From positions 1,240,001 to 1,304,000 of the forward strand of contig OZ243960.1 in the NCBI GenBank assembly GCA_965214435.1: a stretch of DNA of 64,000 nt, read 5' to 3'. This DNA comes from Rubrobacter_A sp965214435 (GTDB lineage Bacteria; Actinomycetota; Rubrobacteria; Rubrobacterales; Rubrobacteraceae). The translations under genes were made by a program, and so were the position numbers. The notes beneath the pieces are model-generated. The model was not told where the DNA came from, made no database searches, and worked only from the letters and a program-made list of their open reading frames with translations. This document shows positions 16,464 through 25,714 of the stretch, one piece after another (the stretch's first letter is position 1; the number at the start of each line of letters is the position of its first letter).

Positions 16464-17774
16464 ATGAGTAGGGGTTCGGTGGGCGGGTACAGAAAGTACA
16501 TTCCAAAGGGACATCCCATCTCGTGGTGGATGCTCTTAATTACGACGCTAGCTATCCTGGTGACTTCGATAGACCGGGTAATACTGTCCCGGGTGTTGCC
16601 GGCGATAATCGACGAGTTCGGCATCTCTACTTTTACGAGTGGGCTCATCGTGGCCCTCAACTTCCTCGGTATCGCCGTTGGGGCGATAATTCTGGGTGCT
16701 CTGGGTGACAGCCTGGGTCGGGGACCGCGTCGCGCCTGGACCTGGGGCATTGCTGTATTGCTAACCATAGTCGCGGCTGTCGGGACGGCATTTTCGCGGA
16801 CTGTCGGGGGGTTGGCTTTCTGGAGGGTGTTCATGGGAGCTGGCACCGGCGGCATGGAGCCGGTCAACGTCGCCATGATCGCCGAGTGGTGGCAGAAGGA
16901 GGACCGGGGGTTCGCCGTCGGCACCCACCACACTGGTTTCCCTATCGGCCAGTTCGTCGGACCTCTGCTCATCGGCCTGACCTTGGCGGCCGCCACCTGG
17001 CGGGAAGCTTTCCTGCTAATACCGCTCATTGCCGTACCGATAGTAATCCTCCAGATAATCATCGCCCGGCGGAGGAACCTGGCACAGGTGAACGAGTGGA
17101 TCCGGGAGAACGACATGACCCCGTCGGTGGAGGAACGGGAGATCAGCGAGGGCCTCCGCCAAAGTCCGATAACCACCCTCCGGATCGCACTCTCCAACAG
17201 CAACGTCCGGCTCGCCATCGCGATGGCCTTTTGTTTCTTGTTTGCAGAGTTCGGGGTGGATAGTTTTATTACGCTGTACCTGACCAGGGAGGTCGGTCTA
17301 CCGCTAGCGACGGCGGTGGTCGTCTCCGGAGCGTCCGGGATTACGGGTTGGATCGGCCAGATCGGGTGGAGCACGCTCTCGGATACTACGGGACGGAAAC
17401 TCTCGCTCTACATACTGGCCGTCGGCTGGGCGGTCGCGGTACTCGCCATAATCTCCATCGGCGGCTTGGCGTCGGCCTGGCTCATTCTGCTTTTCTGGGG
17501 GCTGTTCCGCAACGCGCCGTTCCCAGTGGTCTACTCGCTGCTCATAGACTCCGTGCCGAACGCCGCCTCCTCTGGCATGGGGCTCATGATCGGGATTGCC
17601 CTCGGCGTCGCCGCGGCCATCGCCGCGACCGTGGCCGGCTTCTTAATCCAGAACTTCGGCTTCACCGTGAACTACATCTTCCTGGCTATCCCGTGCCTGC
17701 TCGCCCTCATCCCGATCTACCTGATGCGTGAGACGGTCGGAACCGATGAAACCCAACAAGCGCGGGTAGTTTAG
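16464..17774 (+). CDS. MFS transporter, sugar-acid type
   Basis: A 436-residue, 12-helix MFS carrier with loop 2-3 GDSLGRGPRR, the EPVNVAMIAEWWQKEDRG segment between helices 4 and 5, and a C-terminal half loop LSDTTGRKLS. It starts with ATG after GGGAGG. It is not close to the MFS protein at 14999, so the island has two different carriers. A cyclase-family hydrolase follows after 34 bases, repeating the hydrolase-carrier pairing seen upstream. Confidence 0.85.
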   Translation: MSRGSVGGYRKYIPKGHPISWWMLLITTLAILVTSIDRVILSRVLPAIIDEFGISTFTSGLIVALNFLGIAVGAIILGALGDSLGRGPRRAWTWGIAVLLTIVAAVGTAFSRTVGGLAFWRVFMGAGTGGMEPVNVAMIAEWWQKEDRGFAVGTHHTGFPIGQFVGPLLIGLTLAAATWREAFLLIPLIAVPIVILQIIIARRRNLAQVNEWIRENDMTPSVEEREISEGLRQSPITTLRIALSNSNVRLAIAMAFCFLFAEFGVDSFITLYLTREVGLPLATAVVVSGASGITGWIGQIGWSTLSDTTGRKLSLYILAVGWAVAVLAIISIGGLASAWLILLFWGLFRNAPFPVVYSLLIDSVPNAASSGMGLMIGIALGVAAAIAATVAGFLIQNFGFTVNYIFLAIPCLLALIPIYLMRETVGTDETQQARVV

Positions 17775-17808
17775 GAAAGGCGCTGGATAGACCGGAAGGA
17801 GAAGCTTT

Positions 17809-18525
17809 ATGACAGAGAACCTCTCGTCCCTGGCGGGTATGATGCGTGGCTTGCGGATGGTGGACCTCTCCCACACCCTGGAGGAGGGTATCCCGGTGTG
17901 GCCGACACACGCCCGCTTCGGGCATGTCCTCTATGAGTCCTACGAGCTTGGGGACCCGGCTCGTCAGTACGGCCTCATGCTCGGGGAGCATACCGGCACC
18001 CACATGGACGCTCCCCTGCACTTTATCCAGGAAGGCCCGGCCCACTACGGCATAAACGAGGTTCCACTCGACCGGCTCGCTGGCCGGGCGGCGGTGATCG
18101 AGGCTACGGACATCGAGCCGAACGGTCTTCTGGAAACTTCTCATATCCAGAGGTGGGAAGAGGAGCACGGTCCGATAGAGCCCGGAGACCGGGTGCTCGT
18201 CCGCTACGGCTGGAACGAGCGGTGGGCGACCGGCCCCGAAGGCCGCAGCTTCCTGAAGGACTGGCCGGGGCTCGGCGGGGAGGCGGCCGAATATCTGGTC
18301 GAGAAAGGTGTTGCGCTCGTCGGCTGCGACACGCTCGCCGTGGACGTGTTTGCCTCCGAGGAGAACCCGGCGCACTACGCCCTGCTCGGCAACGAGGTGT
18401 ACATCGTAGAGAACCTTAAAAACCTGGACCGGCTGCCGCCATTCTGCTTCTTTATGGCGTTCCCGCTAAAGATTAAAGGCGGCTCCGGCTCCCCGGTGCG
18501 GGCGGTCGCGTTCGTGGAGGGTTAA
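17809..18525 (+). CDS. Cyclase-family hydrolase (second copy)
   Basis: A 238-residue member of the same cyclase/KynB family as the gene at 14147, with EHTGTHMDAPLHF (about 62-74) as the metal motif and VGCDTLAVDV near residue 170. The two copies share the metal motif and the EEHG-x-I segment but are otherwise divergent, so they probably have different substrates. ATG follows GGAAGGAGAAGC. It is likely co-transcribed with the MFS gene upstream and the alcohol dehydrogenase 56 bases downstream. Confidence 0.8.
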   Translation: MTENLSSLAGMMRGLRMVDLSHTLEEGIPVWPTHARFGHVLYESYELGDPARQYGLMLGEHTGTHMDAPLHFIQEGPAHYGINEVPLDRLAGRAAVIEATDIEPNGLLETSHIQRWEEEHGPIEPGDRVLVRYGWNERWATGPEGRSFLKDWPGLGGEAAEYLVEKGVALVGCDTLAVDVFASEENPAHYALLGNEVYIVENLKNLDRLPPFCFFMAFPLKIKGGSGSPVRAVAFVEG

Positions 18526-18581
18526 GTTAGAAGCTGCAGGGGGGAAATTAGACTCAGGGATAGCTACGCGGAGGTGAAGGC

Positions 18582-19607
18582 GTGAAGGGAATAGTCTGGA
18601 ACGGGCCGGAGAAGATGTCCGTGGAGGAGATGGCGGAGCCCGTCGCGGAGCTGGGGACGGTGGTGATCCACACCGGTGCAGCCGGTATCTGCGGCTCGGA
18701 GGTCGAGGGGTACCTGGGCATGATGGGCAACCGGACCCCGCCGCTGGTCATGGGCCACGAGTTCGCCGGCACGATAGTCTCTGTCGGGGAGGACGTGGAT
18801 AGAAACTGGGAGGGAAAGCGGGCGACGGTAAACCCGCTTATCTCCTGCGGCGAGTGCCGGATGTGCCGCACAAACCACCGGAACCTCTGTCTGTACCGGA
18901 CCATGGTCGGTATCCACCACCCCGGCGGTTTCGCCGAGTACGTGAAGGTTCCGGTGTCGAGCCTGTCCGAGATACCGGAAGACCTGGACATAAACGCCGC
19001 CGCCCTGGCCGAGCCGCTGGCGAACGGCGTGCATGCGGTGCGCCTCGGCGTTAGTCACGAGCCAGCCGAACACGCCGTGATCCTCGGGGCCGGAACTATC
19101 GGGATCATGGTGCTGCAATCAGCCCTGATCTCCGGCATCCAGAACGTCAGTGTCCTGGAGCTACATGAAGGCCGCCGCCAGCAGGCGAAGGATCTCGGGG
19201 CTCACACGGTCTTTGCTTCCGGCGAGGAAGCTCAGGAGACGATCCACGAGGCTACGGAAGGGCTCGGGGCCGACCTGGTGCTCGACGCGGTAGGTGCCGA
19301 GGCGACCCGCCAGCTAGCCGTGGACCTCTTAAGGCCGGCCGGGACCGCGGTCTTTGTCGGGCTCCACGGGGACGTGACAGGAATAGGTTTTCACAACGTC
19401 GTGCGCGGCCAGCTCACGATTCAGGGTTCCTACGCCTACACACCGGAAGACTTCGAGCAAGCTGTGGATTGGATCTCCTCGGGCCGGGCTGGTATCGGGG
19501 AGCTTGCGCCGGTCTTGCCGCTAGAGCGCGGCCCCGAAGCCTTCGCCGACCTGGCTAGTGGACCATCAGAGCAGATCAAAGTGTTCCTCGCCGGGACGGA
19601 AGGTTAG
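18582..19607 (+). CDS. Zinc-dependent medium-chain alcohol/polyol dehydrogenase
   Basis: A 341-residue MDR enzyme. The catalytic zinc ligands are in GICGSE and GHEFAG, the structural zinc cysteines in CGECRMCRTNHRNLC, and the NAD site is GAGTIGIM. The polyol/threonine dehydrogenase branch fits better than classical ethanol dehydrogenase. It starts with GTG and precedes an SDR after five bases, so two dehydrogenases are made together. It probably oxidises a sugar, sugar acid or polyol in the island's pathway; the substrate is inferred from context only. Confidence 0.82.
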   Translation: MKGIVWNGPEKMSVEEMAEPVAELGTVVIHTGAAGICGSEVEGYLGMMGNRTPPLVMGHEFAGTIVSVGEDVDRNWEGKRATVNPLISCGECRMCRTNHRNLCLYRTMVGIHHPGGFAEYVKVPVSSLSEIPEDLDINAAALAEPLANGVHAVRLGVSHEPAEHAVILGAGTIGIMVLQSALISGIQNVSVLELHEGRRQQAKDLGAHTVFASGEEAQETIHEATEGLGADLVLDAVGAEATRQLAVDLLRPAGTAVFVGLHGDVTGIGFHNVVRGQLTIQGSYAYTPEDFEQAVDWISSGRAGIGELAPVLPLERGPEAFADLASGPSEQIKVFLAGTEG

Positions 19608-19612
19608 AGCCG

Positions 19613-20394
19613 TGGCCGTAGCCGATGGCGGACCGCTCGAAGGCCGCACCGCGATAGTAACCGGGGCGAGCAGCGGCATCGGGCTCTCCACCGCTAACCT
19701 CTTCGCCGACTCCGGCGCCACCGTCCACGCCGTCGCCCGCCGCGAAGAGGCGATGAAAAGGGGTGCCGGAGAAGAACGTATCTCATCCGGCAGCTTTACT
19801 CCGCACACCCTGGACGTGACGGACAAGGAAGCCGTAAGCCAGCTGGTAGAAGAGGTCGGGGAAGAGAGCGGCATCGACATCCTCGTGATGGCCGCCGGCA
19901 TGAACGTGCCGGAGCGGAGGCTGGAACAGATAACACCGGAGGTTTGGGACCAGATGCTCTCGGTAAACTTGAGCGGCGCGTTCTACCTGATACACGCTTC
20001 CCTGCCCTACCTGCGGGAATCGCGGGGTGACGCCGTACTCATCAGCAGCGTCTCCGGGTCGTGGCCGGACGTCTCCGGTCCGGCCTACCAGGCATCAAAG
20101 GCCGGGATGACCCACCTCGCCCTCGCCGCGGGCCTCGAAGAGCACGAGAACGGCATCCGCTTCTCCTCGATACTGCCCGGCATCGTGGACACCCCGATCC
20201 TGGACAACCGCCCGGAACCGCCGCCGGAAGAAGTCCGGGACGCGAGCCTCAAGCCGGAGGACGTGGCCGCCGCGTGCCTCTTCCTCGTCACGCTTCCGCC
20301 CCGCGCCCACGTCCCGGAGCTTACGATGGTCCCGACCGCGCTCCAGGCACTCGGAAAGACCGGAACCGCGACCCCGCCCGCGCCGCAAAGTTAG
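19613..20394 (+). CDS. SDR-family oxidoreductase
   Basis: A 260-residue short-chain dehydrogenase with TGASSGIG, the serine in LISSVSG and YQASK. GTG at 19613 is used because it follows directly on the dehydrogenase stop; the longer frame from 19558 lies within that gene. The C-terminal region after the substrate loop (about 45 residues with PPEEVRDASLKPEDVAAA) is shorter than usual and lacks the typical YLASDES...VDGG ending. It may act on the product of the alcohol dehydrogenase next door. Confidence 0.75.
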
Positions 20395-20478
20395 CGATAG
20401 GAGAACCGCGTACAAAATTTGTCGGAACCGGAACGATAGCTAGAGCTAGAGAGCGATCTAGAGAGGAGGAACAAAATC

Positions 20479-20643
20479 GTGCAGGCAGACTTCTGTCCCG
20501 GTAACAACAGGGAGATCAAGGCTGAGGACTATCGGCGGGTTGGTGTCAGGGGTGCTCCCGGCGCTCTCGCCGGCTATTGCGCCAGAAGGCTCGCCCGGTA
20601 CAAGGACACACTCAGTTTAGGAGAGTCGAAATGTCTACCGTAG
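20479..20643 (+). CDS. Candidate 54-residue small protein overlapping the Nramp-like gene
   Basis: GTG preceded by an ideal GAGAGGAGGAA site opens a 54-codon frame that ends 13 bases inside the next gene, which is typical of translational coupling. The product is basic and has three cysteines (C6, C34, C50) with no membrane segment; I do not recognise it. The overlap and the ribosome site are the only support. It could be a regulatory uORF for the transporter. Confidence 0.4.
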   Translation: MQADFCPGNNREIKAEDYRRVGVRGAPGALAGYCARRLARYKDTLSLGESKCLP

Positions 20644-22094
20644 ATCGCGGACTGGCTAGAGAAGAGGCTATTAGCTTCCCCAGACCTCCCGCAGACTTTA
20701 GAAGTGGCGGCTTCAGTGTCGCCACGGCCCTGAAGTTTTTCGGTCCGGGTGCGATCGTCGCTTCCGCCACCATAGGGAGCGGGGAGTCTATTCTGGCGTC
20801 CCGGTTGGGCGCGACGTTCGGGTACGCGATCCTCTGGGTCGTGATAGTGGGAGCCCTGGCGAAAGCGGCCCTGGTCTACGCCTCCAACCGCTATATAGTC
20901 GTTACCGGCGAGCATCCGATGGCCCGATTCGCAGATCTCTTCCCCGGTCCCAGGGGCTGGTTCCCGCTCCTGATCGGGATCGTCTCCGTGGCCTCGTTCC
21001 CGACCTGGTCGAGCGGGCTAGCGATCGCTCTCGGCGACTACCTCCAGCAGATAGGGGCGGGCAACGACATAGTGTGGGCGGTCGGGCTGCTACTGGTCGC
21101 CGGGCTCGTCTCCTTTCTAGGAGGTTACGCGCTGCTGGAGAGGGTACAGGTCGCTATCGTCGGGCTGCTGGTAGTGCTCGTCGTCGTCGCCGTCTTCGTG
21201 GCCGTGCCGAACTGGGGCGGGGTCGCCGCGGGCTTTATTCCGGGTCCCGTGGACTACCAGCCGTTCGTCGGCCGGGAGTACCCGGACATAGCCGCGACCG
21301 CCGTTTGGGTGGAGGTCGTGATCTTCCTCGGCGGGCTCGGCGGCGGCATGTACGACTACGTCGGCTACACGGGCATGATGCGCGAGAAGAAGTGGGGCAT
21401 GCTCGGCCACCGGGACATAGACGCCATATCTGACCGGGTAGCGAACCTGAGTCCGGGCCAGCAGGTCCCCCTCTCCGAGCGGCCCCAAGACGTGGCGAAC
21501 GCCCGGAAGTGGCAGCGCGCCCCCTTCGGTGACATGCTCATCGCGTTCGTCGCGCTGAGCATTATCGCCTTTGCCTTTATCATCAACGGCGCGAACATCC
21601 TGGGCGGCCAGGAACTGGTCCCGGCTGATGAGAACGTCCTGACCTACCAGTCCGAGTTCCTCGCGGCCATCTCTCCGATCCTCGAATATTTTTACGTGGC
21701 GGCCATCTTCATGGTCCTGTTCGGAACGCTGTATGCTCTATGGGAGATATATTCCTGGACCGCCTACGAGAGCTTCGCGGCCGTCTCCGAGCGGGTCCGG
21801 CGCGCCGGCGAGCGGAGGCTTCGCCCGTTGGTGTACCTCTACGTCGCGATCAGCGCGCTGATCCTCATCTCCACGGGAGCGAGCTTTGTCGTCATAGTAG
21901 CGCCGGCCGCCATCGTCGCCGGGACCCTGGCCGCCGGTATCTACAGCGCCGGACTGCTCTACGCCGACAGGGTGGCGCTTCCGCCGCAGTACCGGCTGGG
22001 CCGTATAGCCCGCGCGATACTGGTCTTCTCCGCGGTCGTCCTGACTTTCTCCGGGTTGATCGCCTTTATCCAGTACCTGGGTATCGTCGGGTAA
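20631..22094 (+). CDS. Nramp-related transporter lacking the metal-binding motif
   Basis: A 487-residue, roughly 11-helix membrane protein of the Nramp superfamily (LeuT fold). Helix 1 reads FGPGAIVASATIGSGESIL: true Nramp metal transporters carry DPGN here, while this protein has GSGE. The helix 6 region (GGLGGGMYDYVGYTG) likewise lacks the metal-binding MPH motif. So manganese or iron transport is unlikely, and an organic substrate is possible. ATG at 20631 with TAGGAGAG upstream is chosen over the longer frame at 20577. The next gene overlaps its stop (TAATG). Context is sugar-acid catabolism. Confidence 0.75.
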   Translation: MSTVDRGLAREEAISFPRPPADFRSGGFSVATALKFFGPGAIVASATIGSGESILASRLGATFGYAILWVVIVGALAKAALVYASNRYIVVTGEHPMARFADLFPGPRGWFPLLIGIVSVASFPTWSSGLAIALGDYLQQIGAGNDIVWAVGLLLVAGLVSFLGGYALLERVQVAIVGLLVVLVVVAVFVAVPNWGGVAAGFIPGPVDYQPFVGREYPDIAATAVWVEVVIFLGGLGGGMYDYVGYTGMMREKKWGMLGHRDIDAISDRVANLSPGQQVPLSERPQDVANARKWQRAPFGDMLIAFVALSIIAFAFIINGANILGGQELVPADENVLTYQSEFLAAISPILEYFYVAAIFMVLFGTLYALWEIYSWTAYESFAAVSERVRRAGERRLRPLVYLYVAISALILISTGASFVVIVAPAAIVAGTLAAGIYSAGLLYADRVALPPQYRLGRIARAILVFSAVVLTFSGLIAFIQYLGIVG

Positions 22095-22582
22095 TGTTCG
22101 GCGGCGCAGGGCGGCTAGGGGAGGTTAGTTGGAGGTACGTGTTTATCGGGCTGTGTCTCGTCGGCCTGGCCGTCTTCCGGCTAGAGCAGGGCTCCGCGGT
22201 CTGGGCGGTCGTCTTCGGACTGGCGGCGCTCGCCAACGCCTACCTCGCGGTTCTTCCCCTGTTGCCGCCGCGTTTCGGGGGCCAGACGCAGGTTTCGGGG
22301 CCGGGCTCCGGCGGTCCGGCGTCGGAGCCGCCTCCCGAAGAGCTGCGGCGGGCGCTGAAAGTTTACGAGTCCCGGGTGAGGGGCTATCTCGCCATCGCCG
22401 CCGTAGGGTGGGTGGTCACCGTCGGGACCGTCCTGCTGGTACCGCCTCTCGGCCTGGTAGGCGCGGCGTTGTCCCTCTTCGCCACCTACCTGTACCTGCG
22501 ATGCCGCCGCTCGGTGAGGATACTGCACCGCGCGTTGTCCGTCCCCAAGCGTAAACCAACAAAGAGTAGGAGGACCGCGTGA
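22094..22582 (+). CDS. Small membrane protein coupled to the Nramp-like transporter
   Basis: A 162-residue protein I do not recognise. It has two hydrophobic helices near the N-terminus (about 14-29 and 34-53), a Gly/Pro/Ser linker, a helical ESRVRGYLAIAAVGW start of a third and fourth hydrophobic segment (about 100-137), and a basic tail. Start and stop overlap both neighbours (TAATG upstream, GTGA downstream), so it is made together with the transporter and the dehydratase. It may be an accessory subunit of the transporter. Confidence 0.6.
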   Translation: MFGGAGRLGEVSWRYVFIGLCLVGLAVFRLEQGSAVWAVVFGLAALANAYLAVLPLLPPRFGGQTQVSGPGSGGPASEPPPEELRRALKVYESRVRGYLAIAAVGWVVTVGTVLLVPPLGLVGAALSLFATYLYLRCRRSVRILHRALSVPKRKPTKSRRTA

Positions 22583-23847
22583 AGATAACCGGCGTCAAAA
22601 CTGCCGTGGTCGAGGCCAACTACGACTGGACCTTTGTCCGCGTCTACACCGACGAGGACATTACCGGCCTCGGGGAGAGCTTCACGGCCCCGGGCCTTAC
22701 TGCCATTATCCGGGAGCTTGCGCCGCTCCTGGTCGGCGAGGACCCCCGTAACGTGGACAAGCTATGGTCCAAGATGCGCTGGGCGGCCTCCGGCGCGGGC
22801 TCGATGGGCGGCATAATCTACAACGCCATAAGCGGCATAGAGACTGCCCTCTGGGACGCCGTCGGTAAGTTTTACGGAGCACCGGTCTACCAGCTACTAG
22901 GCGGCAAGTACCGGGATAAAATCCGCATCTACGCCGACTGTCACGCCGGGGAGGCGCTCGAAGCCCTGAGTTCCCTCATGGTCCCCCGCCACCCGAAGTG
23001 GCTCCCGGAGGAAGCGGCGACGGCCACGGCCTCGGAGACGGACCATCCCGTCCACGGCCGGGCTTTCGGGGAGGCGGAGGCTGACGAGGTCTTTACGCCC
23101 GAGATGTACGCGGACCGGGCCGCCGAGGTCGCGGCGATGGGCTTTACCGCGCTGAAGTTCGACCTCGACGTGCCGAACCCGCACACCCTGGATACCCACT
23201 CCGGTACACTGCGGCACGCGGAAATAAAGTACATGGTCTCGCTGGTCGAGGCGGTCCGGGAGGCCGTCGGCGACACCGTGGACCTCTCCTTTGACCTCCA
23301 CTGGCGCTACAACGTCTCCGACGCCCAGCGACTGGCCTACGAGCTCGAACCCTACGGCCTCATGTGGCTCGAAGACCCGGTCCCGCCCGAGAACATAGAA
23401 GCCATGCGCCGGGTGACGGCCGCTACCAAAACCCCCATATCGAGCGGCGAGAACTACTACATGCGCTACGGCTTCCGGGAGTCGCTGGAGAAGGGCGCGC
23501 TCGACATTATCGCCCCGGACCTCCAGAAGACCGGCGGGTTGCTCGAAGCCCGCAAGATAGCCGACATGGCCGACACCTACTACGTCGCCGTGGCGCCCCA
23601 CTGCATCGCCAGCCCCATCGGGACCATAGCCGCCGCGCACGTCGCCACCGCCATTCCGAACTTCCTCGCTTTAGAGTGGCATGGGATGAGCGTACCGTTC
23701 TGGGAAGACCTGGCGAGCGGTCTCGACGGTCCGGTCATCCAGGACGGTTTCGTTACCGTCCCCGACGCTCCGGGCCTTGGCGTCGAGCTGAACGAGGACG
23801 TAGCGCGGCAGTACGCCCGCGAAAGCGAGCCGTTCTTCGACGACTAA
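22579..23847 (+). CDS. Enolase-superfamily (mandelate racemase group) sugar-acid dehydratase
   Basis: A 422-residue enzyme with the two-domain enolase plan. Candidate active-site residues are K193 (ALKFDLD), D239 and H241 (FDLHW), E265 (LEDP), E291 (SGEN), D314 and H341 (APHCIASP). The APHCIASPIGT ending resembles gluconate/galactonate-type dehydratases. A variable insert at about 133-172 lengthens the capping region. GTG overlaps the stop of the gene before it. It would give a 2-keto-3-deoxy acid from an aldonate; which aldonate cannot be told from the sequence. Confidence 0.82.
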   Translation: MKITGVKTAVVEANYDWTFVRVYTDEDITGLGESFTAPGLTAIIRELAPLLVGEDPRNVDKLWSKMRWAASGAGSMGGIIYNAISGIETALWDAVGKFYGAPVYQLLGGKYRDKIRIYADCHAGEALEALSSLMVPRHPKWLPEEAATATASETDHPVHGRAFGEAEADEVFTPEMYADRAAEVAAMGFTALKFDLDVPNPHTLDTHSGTLRHAEIKYMVSLVEAVREAVGDTVDLSFDLHWRYNVSDAQRLAYELEPYGLMWLEDPVPPENIEAMRRVTAATKTPISSGENYYMRYGFRESLEKGALDIIAPDLQKTGGLLEARKIADMADTYYVAVAPHCIASPIGTIAAAHVATAIPNFLALEWHGMSVPFWEDLASGLDGPVIQDGFVTVPDAPGLGVELNEDVARQYARESEPFFDD

Positions 23848-23864
23848 TAGCCTGGCCGGGAAGT

Positions 23865-24650
23865 CTAGTTAGTACCGACCACCGAGCCGCTGTCCACGCG
23901 GTAGTTCGCCCCGGTAACGAACGAGGCTCTCTCCGAGGCCAGAAACGCTACCACCGAAGCCACTTCTTCCGGGCGGCCCAGGCGGCCGACTACGATGTTT
24001 GGCCGGTTGTCCCGGACGAATGCTTCTTCGCTCTCCGCTTCGTCGGCGATGATGCTCTCGACGGCCGGTGTAATGGTGGTGGCCGGCGACACGATGTTTA
24101 CTAGTATTCCCTCTTCTCCGTAGGCTTTCGAGAGACCCTTGGTGAGGTTGACGAGGGCGGCTTTTGAGGCGTTGTAGTGCGGCTTGACCGTGTCTGGCTG
24201 GGCGCCGGACTCCGAGCCCAGGTTGATGATGCGGCCCCAGCCCTGTTCCCGCATGTAGGGCAGGACGGCGCGGGTCAGGCGGACAGCCGATATGAGGTTC
24301 AGGTCCAATATATCGAACCACTCGTCGTCGGATAGCTCGTGGAACGGGACCCGCCGCCCGACCCCGCCGGCGTTGTTTACCAGCACGTGAACCGTCCCGA
24401 AACGGTCGGTGGCTGTTTCGACCAGACGCTCTACCTCCGAGGCGTCGGTTACGTCGGCGGCTACGGCGAGCACTTCTGCGGAACCTTCCGCTTGATGGAT
24501 CTCCTCTGCAGCCTCCTCCAACTCTTCTTTGCCGCGGGCGGAGATCACCACCCGACACCCCTCGCGCGCAAGCTCCATCGCCACAGCCTTACCGATACCC
24601 TTGCTGGCCCCGGTAACGAGCGCCACCTTATCCCTCAGTCCAAGATCCAT
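23865..24650 (-). CDS. SDR-family oxidoreductase
   Basis: A 261-residue short-chain dehydrogenase with TGASKGIG, NNAGG, the serine in NLGSESG and YNASK. ATG at 24650 has GGAGAGGAG upstream; the longer frame to 24941 crosses the opposite-strand gluconolactonase. The gene is convergent with the dehydratase (17 bases apart) and divergent from the gluconolactonase, so the 24651-24764 gap should hold both promoters. Likely a sugar or keto-acid dehydrogenase of the island. Confidence 0.8.
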   Translation of the reverse strand: MDLGLRDKVALVTGASKGIGKAVAMELAREGCRVVISARGKEELEEAAEEIHQAEGSAEVLAVAADVTDASEVERLVETATDRFGTVHVLVNNAGGVGRRVPFHELSDDEWFDILDLNLISAVRLTRAVLPYMREQGWGRIINLGSESGAQPDTVKPHYNASKAALVNLTKGLSKAYGEEGILVNIVSPATTITPAVESIIADEAESEEAFVRDNRPNIVVGRLGRPEEVASVVAFLASERASFVTGANYRVDSGSVVGTN

Positions 24651-24764
24651 CCCGTCCGTCTCCTCTCCGCCGGTTATTCCACGGTCCAGTTTATAGATTT
24701 TTAGAAAGCCCGAGACCGACACTCGCTTCTCGACTATCATGCTGGGGAAAAGGAAGCGGGAGGT

Positions 24765-25682
24765 ATGGCGATGACGGAAAGCAGCATCGTAGAGGTCTTT
24801 GACAGTAAAGCGGAAACCCTTATAGACCCCGACGCCCGGCTGGAGCGTCTGGCAAGCGGTTTCTCGTGGGCCGAGGGGCCGGTCTGGAACTTCGAGGCCG
24901 GGTACCTCACCTTCTCGGACGTCATAGGGAACACGATGCACCGCTACGACGACTCAAACGGCGTACAGGTCTACCGCCAACCGAGCAACCACTCCAATGG
25001 ACAGACGATAGACCCCGCCGGAAACCTCATCGCCTGCGAGCACCAGACCCGTCGCCTAACCCGGCAGACGCCGGACGGTATAGAGACGCTGGCGGACGGC
25101 TACGACGGCAAGATGCTCAACTCTCCAAACGACGTAGTTGCGGCACGGGACGGAACTTTGATCTTCACGGACCCCGCTTACGGCCTGGACAAGCCGGAGG
25201 AAGGCGGTGGCGGAGAGCGCGAAATGCCCTTCCAGGGCGTCTATCGCATACCACCGGGCTCTGGAGAAACGGAGCTACTCGCGGATGACTTCGTCGGACC
25301 GAACGGGCTGTCGCTCTCCCCGGACGACGTCCTACTCTACGTTGCCGACACCGAACGCTCCCACATCCGCTCTTTCCGGGTCGGCGCCGACTGGACGGTA
25401 TCCGGCGGAGAGGTGCTGGCGGAGATACCCTCCGAAGGCGACGAGGTCCCCGACGGTATGAAACTGGACGTAGAAGGCAACATTTTCTGTACCGGGAAAG
25501 GCGGGGTCTGGGTCCTCTCCCCGGAAGGTGCATTACTCTGTCACATCCTGGTCCCCGAGACCGCCGCGAACCTGGCCTGGGGAGACGACGACGCACGTAC
25601 CCTGTACATCACAGCCGATACGGGCCTCTACCGGCTCCGTTGCCGGACCACCGGGTATGTGCCTCATCGAAATAATGTGTAA
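24765..25682 (+). CDS. SMP-30/gluconolactonase family lactonase
   Basis: A 305-residue six-bladed beta-propeller hydrolase. Metal-site residues lie in the expected places: WAEGPVW (Glu, about 31-37), NSPNDVV (Asn, about 119-125), and VPDGMKLD (Asp, about 228-235). It opens a sugar lactone to the free acid, the step before an aldonate or fuconate dehydratase. ATG at 24765 or 24771 is possible; the second is better spaced from GGGAGG. An SDR follows after 32 bases. Confidence 0.85.
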   Translation: MAMTESSIVEVFDSKAETLIDPDARLERLASGFSWAEGPVWNFEAGYLTFSDVIGNTMHRYDDSNGVQVYRQPSNHSNGQTIDPAGNLIACEHQTRRLTRQTPDGIETLADGYDGKMLNSPNDVVAARDGTLIFTDPAYGLDKPEEGGGGEREMPFQGVYRIPPGSGETELLADDFVGPNGLSLSPDDVLLYVADTERSHIRSFRVGADWTVSGGEVLAEIPSEGDEVPDGMKLDVEGNIFCTGKGGVWVLSPEGALLCHILVPETAANLAWGDDDARTLYITADTGLYRLRCRTTGYVPHRNNV

Positions 25683-25714
25683 ATTAATTGTTACAAAATG
25701 TGAGAAGGAGTAAT

